Assembly: GCF_002205845.1 (NCBI RefSeq)
Contig: NZ_NISI01000001.1
Coordinates: forward strand, 930,001 to 994,000
Length of the DNA: 64,000 nucleotides
Source: Roseateles puraquae
GTDB taxonomy: Bacteria > Pseudomonadota > Gammaproteobacteria > Burkholderiales > Burkholderiaceae_C
Direction of reading: 5' to 3'
Made by a program: the position numbers and the translations under genes. Within the stretch, counting starts at the first letter, position 1. Every line of letters starts with the position of its first letter. Below, one piece after another: positions 17,109-24,110 of the stretch. The notes under the pieces were generated by a model. It had not been told where the DNA came from. It searched no databases and worked only from the letters and a program-made list of their open reading frames with translations.

Positions 17109-18254
17109 TCAGGCCATGCAGCGCGAGTCGGCCGCGGCGAGGGTCAGCCCCGGCTCCTCGGCATGGCCGAGCAAGTCCGGGGCAAGGGTCTTGCGGCGCC
17201 CGTCCAGCAGCACCGGCACCAGGCCCAGCGGCTCGCCCAGGTCGGCATCCGCCACCAGCACCCGGCCGCCCACCATCACCAGCCGCAGGTCGGCCCGCGT
17301 GGCCTGCGCCAGCGGCAGCCCGCGCGGCAGGGCCACCAGATCAGCGCAGAGCCCGGGCGCGAGGCGGCCGCGGTCGTGCAAGCCCAGCACTTGCGCCGCC
17401 TCCTCCGTGACCCAGCGCCACAGCCGCTCGTCAGGCCAGCCCGTCAGCGCCTGCACCAGCTGCAGCTCCGCCAGCAGGTCGCGGCCACCGCTGATGCGGG
17501 AGTCACTGCCGAGCACGAGGCGACCTGCCGCAGCCAGCAGCGTCGGGTCCAGCGTGTTGCCGAACAGATGCAAGTTGGAGCCCGGGCACCACGCCACGGC
17601 CGCCCCGGCGCTGATCACCTGCTCTTGCTGCGCGGCGCTCAGGCCCAGGCCGTGGACCAGCAGCGTGCCGGGGCCGATGCAGCCCAGCGCCTGCAGCCGG
17701 TCGCCCTCGGCGGCCGCGGCGGCATCGCAGCCCTCAGCGGCGTGGATGACCCACAGCGCGCCATCGGGCGTTGCGCGGCGCGACGCCTGCACCGCGGCCT
17801 CCCCCTCCAGCGCCAGCGAGTGCGACCAGCCGCCGGGCGCCGGCGCACGGACGGGAAAGCCGGGCGATGCCAGCACCGGCTCGCGTGGGTCGTGGTGCAG
17901 CACCGTCGTCACGCCGCTGAGCAGGTTCTTCAGCCCGCCGGCCCAGAGTCGCTCGGCCCGGGGGCGGGCCCGGTGCGCGAGCAGCTGGGGATCGTGCTGC
18001 AGGCGTGGTGTGATGTCGGCGATCCATTCGCTCGCATTGCGGTAAGCGCTGCGGTAGGCCAGGCGCGGCAGCGCGCCGTTCAAGTGCAGATGGTCGTGGG
18101 CATTGATGAAGCCCGGCAGCAGCCGGGCACCGCCCAGGTCGAGGCGACGACCGCGAGCGCTGCGCGTCAGCCGGCCGTCTTGCACACCCCACGCTTGTGG
18201 GTGCCCCCAGGCATCGGTGGCGTTCGTCAGCTGCAGCGGCTCTGTCAGGTTCAT
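17109..18254 (-). CDS. Amidohydrolase family protein (SsnA/ATZ-TRZ type)
   Basis: A 381-residue metal-dependent hydrolase of the amidohydrolase superfamily. LLPGFINAHDHLHLNG gives the HxH metal ligands, WVIHAAEG the next His, LLVHGLGLS another, and VLGSDSRIS the metal-binding Asp. The end has GRLAPGLCADLVALPRG, the common closing beta-sandwich segment. The superfamily deaminates or hydrolyses ring or amide bonds. A stand-alone member inside a glycan/radical SAM operon is unusual. It overlaps the radical SAM gene by ATGA, so the two probably act in one pathway. Confidence 0.8.
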   Translation of the reverse strand: MNLTEPLQLTNATDAWGHPQAWGVQDGRLTRSARGRRLDLGGARLLPGFINAHDHLHLNGALPRLAYRSAYRNASEWIADITPRLQHDPQLLAHRARPRAERLWAGGLKNLLSGVTTVLHHDPREPVLASPGFPVRAPAPGGWSHSLALEGEAAVQASRRATPDGALWVIHAAEGCDAAAAAEGDRLQALGCIGPGTLLVHGLGLSAAQQEQVISAGAAVAWCPGSNLHLFGNTLDPTLLAAAGRLVLGSDSRISGGRDLLAELQLVQALTGWPDERLWRWVTEEAAQVLGLHDRGRLAPGLCADLVALPRGLPLAQATRADLRLVMVGGRVLVADADLGEPLGLVPVLLDGRRKTLAPDLLGHAEEPGLTLAAADSRCMA

Positions 18255-19219
18255 GCCGGTGCAAACCACTTGGCGCAGACGCAGCGCTCGCAGGCCGCCT
18301 GTGCACCTGCCGCGATCGCAGCCCGCAGGCGGCGCTCCGCTGGCGCGTTCAGGGCGGCTTCGAGGCCGCCTGCCCCCAGGCGCTGCGTGCCGCCGATGAA
18401 GAAGCACGGGCGCAGGCGGCCATCCGCCTCGATGACCGCCGAATGCGCCGGCGCGTTGCAGCGCGGTGCGGTCAGCGGGCCCAGCCCCAGGCGGGCCCGG
18501 GCATGCGCCTCGATGCGCCTCAACTTGGCCGGGCTCTCGGCGATGAAGCCACCGGCCAGATCGTCGGCGTGGGTCTGCTCGATCGCATCAAGGCTGGCCG
18601 CCAGCAGCGGCAGGTCTTCCGGGCGCAGCGCCACGCCATCAGGCGCCGGTGCCTGGCGGCCGAAGGCCTCGTCATGCGCCACGTCGGCCGCCAGAAAGGA
18701 GATGCCATTCACCCCCAGACCATGCGCCAGCCTGACCAGCGCCGGCAGCTCGGCCACATTGCCACGCTGCACGGTCACACGCAGCGTCACCGGCAAGCCC
18801 GCGCGCACGGCGGCCCGCACGCCTGCGCACACCACCTCGAAGGCGTCCAGCCCGCGGATGCGCGCGTAGCTCGCGGCGGTGGCCCCGTCCAGCGACACCG
18901 TGACCTGCTCGACATGCCGGGCCACGTCGTCCAGCTGCTTGGCGAGCGCCAGCCCCGCGGTCAACAGCCAAAGCTTCAGGCCTTGCGCCCGCAGCAGGGT
19001 GGCCATCTCGACCCAGTGCGGATGCAGCAGCGGCTCGCCGCCAGACAGCAGCACCTGTTCGACGCCCAGCGCCTTCAGCCCGGGCAGCAGCTGCTGCACC
19101 GTGGCCAGCGCCATGTCCTGCCGGCCGTGTCGCCAGTAGTCGCAGCTCACGCAGCGCGAGTTGCAGCGCTCGGTGAGGTACAGCGTGACCAGGCGCAGCT
19201 GCACCAGCTCGGGTGCCAT
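18251..19219 (-). CDS. Radical SAM protein with a C-terminal cysteine cluster
   Basis: A 322-residue protein with a radical SAM core: TERCNSRCVSCDYW carries the CxxxCxxC cluster near residue 19 and LLSGGEPLLHP is the GGE SAM-binding motif. The C-terminal 90 residues hold more cysteines (PRCNAPAHSAVIEADGRLRPCFF and CERCVCAKW), arranged like a SPASM or twitch auxiliary-cluster region. Such enzymes modify peptides or small molecules; the substrate is unknown. The start at 19219 is the only ATG placed just before the core and has GGGAG upstream. It overlaps the amidohydrolase by 4 nt. Confidence 0.85.
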   Translation of the reverse strand: MAPELVQLRLVTLYLTERCNSRCVSCDYWRHGRQDMALATVQQLLPGLKALGVEQVLLSGGEPLLHPHWVEMATLLRAQGLKLWLLTAGLALAKQLDDVARHVEQVTVSLDGATAASYARIRGLDAFEVVCAGVRAAVRAGLPVTLRVTVQRGNVAELPALVRLAHGLGVNGISFLAADVAHDEAFGRQAPAPDGVALRPEDLPLLAASLDAIEQTHADDLAGGFIAESPAKLRRIEAHARARLGLGPLTAPRCNAPAHSAVIEADGRLRPCFFIGGTQRLGAGGLEAALNAPAERRLRAAIAAGAQAACERCVCAKWFAPA

Positions 19220-19247
19220 CGGGGCTCCCGGCCGGTCGATCAGGACG

Positions 19248-20330
19248 CTAGAACATGGCATGCAGTTCGGCGAAGGTCTGCCGCCGGTTGTCGACCGCGT
19301 TCTGCGGAATGCCGCCGAACTTGCGCGTGCCAAAGCGCAGCTGCACGAAGCCGATCGGCGTGTACTCGTAGACGAGGCTGTAGCGCACCTTGTTGTCGTG
19401 GGCGACGCGCCGGTCGGGGTCCAGGTATTCGCTGGTGAGCTTGAGGTTGTGCCCCTGCTGCACCAGCCAGTTGGCCTCCAGCAGCGTCGCCACCTGCCGT
19501 CGTTTGCCCTCGGGGTAGCCGGCATCGCTGACGAGGTCGATCTCGGCCAGCCAGGCCACCGGCCCGGTCACGGTGCCGGCGAACAGGCCCCAGGCCTGGC
19601 GGTCACCGGCCGACGACTTCACCTGCGCGGCAGCGGCGCCGATGCGGCCCCAGGGCTGCATCCAGATCGCCTGCGCCGTGGTCTGGTGCCCGGTCACGCT
19701 GCCCTTGTTGCCGGGCCCATTGCTGCGCACGAGCTGGATGGACCATTCGTCGCTCTCATGCCCCAGCTCCAGGCCCTTGTCGGGCACCGTCATGCTGACG
19801 CCGCTGAGCTGGCGCACGAAGGCCAGGCTGTCCTGCAGCCGCCAGCCGAAAGGCAGGTAGAACTGACCGGCCTTGGCATACCAGCCCAGCCCCGGCGTGG
19901 ACAGGCGCACATAGGCCTCCTGCCGCTCCGACTTGCCGGGCGCCAGCTGCTGGTCGAGGTAGGCGCCGAGGTAGTCCTTGATGAGCTGCACGTCGGCGTA
20001 CAGGCGCGTCTGCTCCGTGCCGCCCACGCTGCGGGTGGGCTGGCCGGACACCGACGTGCGCGTGGTCGCCGTGCGCAGGTCGCCGCCCAGGCGCAGGCGG
20101 TCGTCCAGCAGCGAGCCGTTCCAGCCCTGCAGGGCATCCGGCAGCGCATTGCTCGGGATGACGTTCTGCGCGAAGGCGTTGCCCACCGCGTTGCGCAGGC
20201 CGCCGCCGGTCGGGTTCACGTGGCAGGCCACGCACTTGAGCCCCGCGCGAATGGCCAGGTAGGGCTCGGCCTGCACGGCCGGCAGCGTCAGGGTCAGGGC
20301 CAGGCCCAGCAGCCATCGAAGGGCCTTCAT
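19248..20330 (-). CDS. Single-heme cytochrome c motif joined to a predicted outer-membrane beta-barrel
   Basis: A 360-residue protein with a signal peptide (MKALRWLLGLALTLTLPAVQA) followed at once by one heme-binding motif CVACH in a segment ending PTGGGLRNAVGNAFAQ. The remaining 290 residues alternate polar and hydrophobic residues, are rich in Gly, Tyr and Trp, and end in AMF, i.e. a terminal Phe typical of outer-membrane barrels. It resembles porin-like proteins with an N-terminal heme, perhaps for electron transfer at the outer membrane. It overlaps the cytochrome lipoprotein by ATGA and precedes the radical SAM gene by 28 nt. Confidence 0.7.
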   Translation of the reverse strand: MKALRWLLGLALTLTLPAVQAEPYLAIRAGLKCVACHVNPTGGGLRNAVGNAFAQNVIPSNALPDALQGWNGSLLDDRLRLGGDLRTATTRTSVSGQPTRSVGGTEQTRLYADVQLIKDYLGAYLDQQLAPGKSERQEAYVRLSTPGLGWYAKAGQFYLPFGWRLQDSLAFVRQLSGVSMTVPDKGLELGHESDEWSIQLVRSNGPGNKGSVTGHQTTAQAIWMQPWGRIGAAAAQVKSSAGDRQAWGLFAGTVTGPVAWLAEIDLVSDAGYPEGKRRQVATLLEANWLVQQGHNLKLTSEYLDPDRRVAHDNKVRYSLVYEYTPIGFVQLRFGTRKFGGIPQNAVDNRRQTFAELHAMF

Positions 20331-20785
20331 TTCTGGGCTCCGTTGTTGATCCACTGGCGGATGAGGTTGATGCTGGCCGCGTCGAGGTACGGGCCGCCGA
20401 AGGGCATGCGCGCACCGACGGCCTGATGACCCTCCAGCTTGTGGATGAGGTAGCTGTTGTCCGCATCGCCCGGCGCCACGCGCTTGAGGCCCGGCACCTC
20501 GCTGCTTGCAACACCCACCAGCAGCGCGTAGCTGTTGGTCGCATCGAGCCGCAGGCCCTGCGGCGCGGCGGCGCCGGCATGGCAGCCGGTGCACACGGGC
20601 GTGAACACATGCGACTGGATGGAGCTGAACGAGGCCGTCATCGGCCCGCTCGGGTCATTGCCCTCACCCAGCGGGCGGCCATTGCTGTCCAGCCCCTCGC
20701 CGCTGCCGCCGCCACACCCGACGACCACCATCGTCGCCGTCACCACGGCAGCCAGCGCCGCCCATCCTCGTGTTGTCCTTGTCAT
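20327..20785 (-). CDS. Cytochrome c-like lipoprotein
   Basis: A 152-residue protein with a lipobox (VVVGC) after a hydrophobic signal, so it should be lipid-anchored, and one heme c motif CTGCH within SHVFTPVCTGCHAGAAAPQGLRL. The end, RMPFGGPYLDAASINLIRQWINNGA, matches the C-terminal part of small c-type cytochrome domains in which the Met of MPFGG is the distal heme ligand. It is the first gene of the operon that runs through the barrel cytochrome to the flippase, and it is preceded by the shared ECF-like promoter motif at 20820-20851. Confidence 0.8.
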   Translation of the reverse strand: MTRTTRGWAALAAVVTATMVVVGCGGGSGEGLDSNGRPLGEGNDPSGPMTASFSSIQSHVFTPVCTGCHAGAAAPQGLRLDATNSYALLVGVASSEVPGLKRVAPGDADNSYLIHKLEGHQAVGARMPFGGPYLDAASINLIRQWINNGAQK

Positions 20786-20819
20786 TGCCGACCTTTCCCG
20801 TTCGCGGACCTCATTGCGC

Positions 20820-20851
20820 CGTGAGTGCCGGTCGGCGCGGCCAAGGTTCAA
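20820..20851 (-). promoter_or_regulatory. ECF-type promoter-like motif, site 2 (before the cytochrome-glycan operon)
   Basis: On the minus strand TTGAACCTT (20851-20843) is followed after 16 nt by ACTCACG (20826-20820). Block sequence and spacing equal those before the sigma gene and the B12 radical SAM gene. The second block ends 34 nt before the lipoprotein ATG. It lies in the 93-nt gap after the TorF-like gene, marking the start of a new transcription unit. Confidence 0.65.
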
Positions 20852-20878
20852 GCGGTCGAGAAAAGCTTCGGCAGCAGT

Positions 20879-21589
20879 TCAGAAGGCGGCCGTGAGGTTG
20901 AGCACCACGGTGCGGCGGCGCGTGGCGTCGGTCCACACATAGGGCCCGCCTCGGCTGGCGGCCACCCAGGCCAGTTGCAGCTCGCCCATCTCACCGAGCT
21001 GACGAGACAGCCCCAGTCGCACATCAGCCCGCGACGGGCTGCGCCCCTGCGCATAGGCCGGATCGCCCTGGCGCCAGCCGCGCAGCAGGCCAGCATGGCC
21101 CACCGCCGCCAGACCGTCGCCGAGCGGCCAGCGGCCGTTGAGCTCGACGTACACGCTGCGCTGGCCGACGCCGTAGTAGTCGGGCGAGGCGTAGGCGCGC
21201 AGCGACCACTGGCCGCCGATCAGGCCGATGTAGGCCTCCTGGTAGTCGTAGTGCGAGACGTTCTCGTGCAGGTGCGCGACGACGCCCGCTTCGGCATCCA
21301 GCCCCGGCGCCATCGGCAGCACGCGCCCACCGTACAACTGCAACGTGGCGCCCCGCCGCTGCGTGAACCGCGCGTGGCCCAGCTGGGTACCGCCATACCA
21401 GCCGCCGGCGCCGTCCCAGGCCAGGCCCAGCTGGGCGCTGGGCCGGTTGTCGCTGTACGACATGCCGCGTTCGCGCGCATCGGTCTGCAGGCTGAGCGTG
21501 CCGCCGACGTCCGCATGCGACAACGCCACACCGGCCAGCAGTGTGGCGAACAGCAGGCAATGGGAAGCCAGGCGGGCGGGGGGAGCCAT
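20879..21589 (-). CDS. TorF family putative porin
   Basis: A 236-residue outer-membrane protein with a signal peptide ending SHADV. GGTLSLQTDARERGMSYSDNRPSAQLGLAWDGAGGWYGGTQLG resembles the start of the TIGR02001/TorF family, in which an opening strand pair is followed by a RG.S.S..PA.Q motif. The protein alternates residues as in beta-strands and ends in NLTAAF with a terminal Phe. Its ATG overlaps the subtilase stop by 1 nt, so it belongs to the ECF sigma operon. Transport substrate unknown. Confidence 0.72.
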   Translation of the reverse strand: MAPPARLASHCLLFATLLAGVALSHADVGGTLSLQTDARERGMSYSDNRPSAQLGLAWDGAGGWYGGTQLGHARFTQRRGATLQLYGGRVLPMAPGLDAEAGVVAHLHENVSHYDYQEAYIGLIGGQWSLRAYASPDYYGVGQRSVYVELNGRWPLGDGLAAVGHAGLLRGWRQGDPAYAQGRSPSRADVRLGLSRQLGEMGELQLAWVAASRGGPYVWTDATRRRTVVLNLTAAF

Positions 21590-22800
21590 CAGTCGGCCGT
21601 CGGCTCCCGTGAGGCGCAGGCGGGTGCGCGGCCCGCCACATGCCGCGCGAGCGTGGCGCAGCTGTCGATGCGGCCCTGGCTGGCCGTCACAAGGGCCGCC
21701 TGCAGCACCTGCGAGCCGCGGGGCCCGTCGAGCTCACGCACCAGGGCCAGCAACCCCGCCGCATGCGCCGCCGCAAACGACGAGCCGGTGACCAGCGCAT
21801 AGCCGCCGCCCACCGCCGTGCTCGGCACGTCCCGCCCGGGCGCGGTGACGGCGCCCGCCGGCAGCGGGGGGGCGGTGCCCACCACCAGCACGCCCCGGTG
21901 GTTGGCGGGGAAGGGTCCGCCGCTGCTGGGCAGTGCCGCCACCACGGTGGTGCCCCGGGCCAGGGCCTGGTCGAGCAGCACCGACAGCAGCCGGTCGTCC
22001 GGCCCGCCGAGGCTCAGGTTGATGATCTGGGCCCCCTGCTGGATGGCGGCGTGCAAGGCCTTGGCCAGGCCCAGGCTGGTGCACAGGGTCTGGGCCTGCG
22101 GCGCCTGCCAGCAGGCGCGCAAGGCGATCAGCCGCGCCTGCGGGGCCACGCCGGCAATGCCCAGCCCGTTGTCGGCCCGCGCCGCGATGATGCCGGCCAC
22201 CGCCGTGCCGTGCGCCTCGGCGGGCACCGGGCCCTCGTCGACGAAGTTCTCGTTGACCACCACCTGGCCGGCCAGGTCGGGGTGGCGGGCCTCGACGCCG
22301 CTGTCCACCACGGCCACCCGCACGCCGCGGCCGGTGGCCAGCTTGTGCAGCTCGGCCAGATGCCATTGCTGGGCTGCCGGCTGCGCGGCATACAGCGGCT
22401 CCTGCTGCGTGCCCTGGGCCCGGTAGACGGCCACCGGCTGGGCCCAGGCCACGCGGTGGTCGTCCGACACGGCGCGCGCCGCCTCGGCCGAGCTGCGGGT
22501 GTCGCCCTCGGGCAGGCGCATCACGAAGCAGTCCAGCCCCGCCAGCGGCATGGCCCACTGGCTGCGCACCTCCAGCCGGTAGGCCTTGGCCAGCGCCTGG
22601 GCCACCTGCTGGCGCGACTGCCGGCCGACGCCTTCGCCATACGTGCCCGCGTAGCTGCCGTCAGGCCGGTAGTGGGCCTTGGGCAGCTGCAGCATCACCA
22701 GCACCTGGCGCTCCGCCTCCTCGGCCCCGGACACCTGGGCGCGGGCCAGGCCGGCGGCCACCATCAGCAGCGCGGCCAGCAGCTTGAGCAGCACCTTCAT
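21589..22800 (-). CDS. Subtilase (S8) family serine peptidase, secreted
   Basis: A 403-residue protein with a signal peptide (MKVLLKLLAALLMVAAGLARA), a prodomain-like region (about 30-130) and an S8 catalytic domain. The triad is Asp166 (VVDSGVEARHPD), His197 (AHGTAVAG) and Ser341 (GSSFAAAHAAG). The usual oxyanion-hole AAGN motif is not seen; the equivalent stretch reads VVAALPSSGG, so activity may be altered. It overlaps the anti-sigma gene by ATGA and is followed by the TorF-like porin. A role in envelope signalling or processing of exported products under the ECF sigma factor is inferred. Confidence 0.85.
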   Translation of the reverse strand: MKVLLKLLAALLMVAAGLARAQVSGAEEAERQVLVMLQLPKAHYRPDGSYAGTYGEGVGRQSRQQVAQALAKAYRLEVRSQWAMPLAGLDCFVMRLPEGDTRSSAEAARAVSDDHRVAWAQPVAVYRAQGTQQEPLYAAQPAAQQWHLAELHKLATGRGVRVAVVDSGVEARHPDLAGQVVVNENFVDEGPVPAEAHGTAVAGIIAARADNGLGIAGVAPQARLIALRACWQAPQAQTLCTSLGLAKALHAAIQQGAQIINLSLGGPDDRLLSVLLDQALARGTTVVAALPSSGGPFPANHRGVLVVGTAPPLPAGAVTAPGRDVPSTAVGGGYALVTGSSFAAAHAAGLLALVRELDGPRGSQVLQAALVTASQGRIDSCATLARHVAGRAPACASREPTAD

Positions 22801-23411
22801 CGCCCCGGCCCCGGCTGCAAGGGCTCGGCCATCGCGACGATCGGCGCCTGGCGCAAGGCAGCCAGGCCCGGGGCATCCACGCGCAGCAGCCAGGCCCCGG
22901 TCTCCGTGGGGCCGGACACCACGCCGGCCTTCTGGGCCTGCAGCAGCTCGCGCACCGCCTGCTCGCTGGTGCCGGGCTTGAACATCACCAGCGCATCGGC
23001 CGCCACCGGCGCCGTGCCGGCGGCCGACAGGCCCTGGTAGGCCGGCGGGTCCTGCCGCGTGGTCAACAGCACACCCAGCAGCACCGCCACGGCGGCCCCT
23101 TGCAAGCCCAGCGCCCAGGGCACCCAGCGCGGGGCAGGCGCCGCGGCGCGGGGAGGCCGGGGGGACATGAGCGCGTGCATGCGGGCCAGCCCGGCCTCGA
23201 CATCACCCACCGGGGCGGCAGCGCCCGCCACGTTCAGCAGGGTCTGCATCGGCTGCTCGGCGGCCAGCTCCTGGCGGCAGGTGGCGCAGTGCAGCAGGTG
23301 CTGCTGCACCTGGAGGCGCTCGCCCTCGTCCAGCTGGCCGCGGGCATACCAGGGCAGCAGGGCCTGCACGGCGGCATGCTCGTCGTTGTCCATCGGGATC
23401 ACCACACTCAT
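22797..23411 (-). CDS. Anti-sigma factor with zinc-finger-like N-terminus
   Basis: A 204-residue membrane protein. The N-terminal 50 residues hold a ZAS-like motif (VQQHLLHCATCRQELA, H-x3-C-x2-C), which binds ECF sigma factors. A single transmembrane helix follows (WVPWALGLQGAAVAVLLGVLLT), and a periplasmic domain (ADALVMFKPGTSEQAVRELLQ...) resembles the C-terminal domain of many proteobacterial anti-sigma proteins. The ATG at 23411 overlaps the sigma stop by one base (TGATG); an ATG at 23393 is an alternative. It should hold the ECF sigma inactive at the membrane until an envelope signal. Confidence 0.85.
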   Translation of the reverse strand: MSVVIPMDNDEHAAVQALLPWYARGQLDEGERLQVQQHLLHCATCRQELAAEQPMQTLLNVAGAAAPVGDVEAGLARMHALMSPRPPRAAAPAPRWVPWALGLQGAAVAVLLGVLLTTRQDPPAYQGLSAAGTAPVAADALVMFKPGTSEQAVRELLQAQKAGVVSGPTETGAWLLRVDAPGLAALRQAPIVAMAEPLQPGPGR

Positions 23412-24031
23412 CACAGGTCTCCATGATGACCGGCCAGGTCATCGAGCAGCAGGCGGAGGCGCTTGCGTGCGTAGAACATCCGCGTCTTCACGGTCTCGGG
23501 CGGGCAGCCCACGATGTCGGCGATCTCGCCGTAGGCCATGTCGTGGAAGTAGCACAGCTCCACCACGGCGCGGTGCTCAGGCGACAGCTCGGCCATGGCC
23601 GAGCGCAGCCGCTCGCGCACCTGCGCCTGGCCCAGGCGCTGCTCCGGGCCGGGCGCGCTGTCGGCCGGCTCCTCGGCGTCGTCGCCGTCCACCGGCAGGT
23701 CCAGCCGGCTCAGGGCCTTCAGGCCCTTGCGGTAGGCAATGCCGAAGATCCAGGTCGACAGCTTGCTGCGCCCGTCGAAGCTGTCCGGCCGCTGCCAGAG
23801 CACCAGCAGGGTGTCGTTCAGCACCTCCTCCAGCAGGTCGGTCTGGCGCAGCATGTGGGCCAGGAAGCGGGTCAGCCGGGGGTGGTAGATGCGGTAGAGC
23901 GCATCGAAATCCCCGCGCCGCCCCCGACGCACCCCTGCGAGCAGCTCGAGCTCCAACGCGTCGGCGGCCGGCCCGCGGGCGGGGTCGGGCGCGTCGCTGC
24001 GCGGTTTCTTGAGGGTGAGCCACTTCAACAT
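23411..24031 (-). CDS. ECF sigma factor (RNA polymerase sigma-70 family)
   Basis: A 206-residue sigma factor with region 2 (about 40-105: FDALYRIYHPRLTRFLAHML, LLEEVLNDTLLVLWQRPDSFDGRSKLSTWIFGIAYRKGL) and region 4 (about 145-200: LSPEHRAVVELCYFHDMAYGEIADIVGCPPETVKTRMFYARKRL). It lacks regions 1 and 3, as ECF factors do. It is followed directly by its anti-sigma gene and then the subtilase and TorF-like porin. The promoter-like motif at 24050-24081 is upstream, and two similar motifs precede the glycan operon and the B12 radical SAM gene. Autoregulation and control of those units are inferred. Confidence 0.9.
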   Translation of the reverse strand: MLKWLTLKKPRSDAPDPARGPAADALELELLAGVRRGRRGDFDALYRIYHPRLTRFLAHMLRQTDLLEEVLNDTLLVLWQRPDSFDGRSKLSTWIFGIAYRKGLKALSRLDLPVDGDDAEEPADSAPGPEQRLGQAQVRERLRSAMAELSPEHRAVVELCYFHDMAYGEIADIVGCPPETVKTRMFYARKRLRLLLDDLAGHHGDL

Positions 24032-24049
24032 CGGGGGTCCTGGGTTTCG

Positions 24050-24081
24050 CGTGTGTTCCCGGCAGGCGCGAAAAGGTTCAA
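24050..24081 (-). promoter_or_regulatory. ECF-type promoter-like motif, site 1 (before the sigma gene)
   Basis: On the minus strand TTGAACCTT (24081-24073) is followed after 16 nt by ACACACG (24056-24050), 18 nt before the sigma factor ATG. The block-spacer-block structure is the same as at sites 2 and 3. Its position before the sigma gene suggests positive autoregulation, which is usual for ECF factors. Confidence 0.65.
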
Positions 24082-24110
24082 CGACATGCTAAGGGCGCTA
24101 TCGTTGCGCC

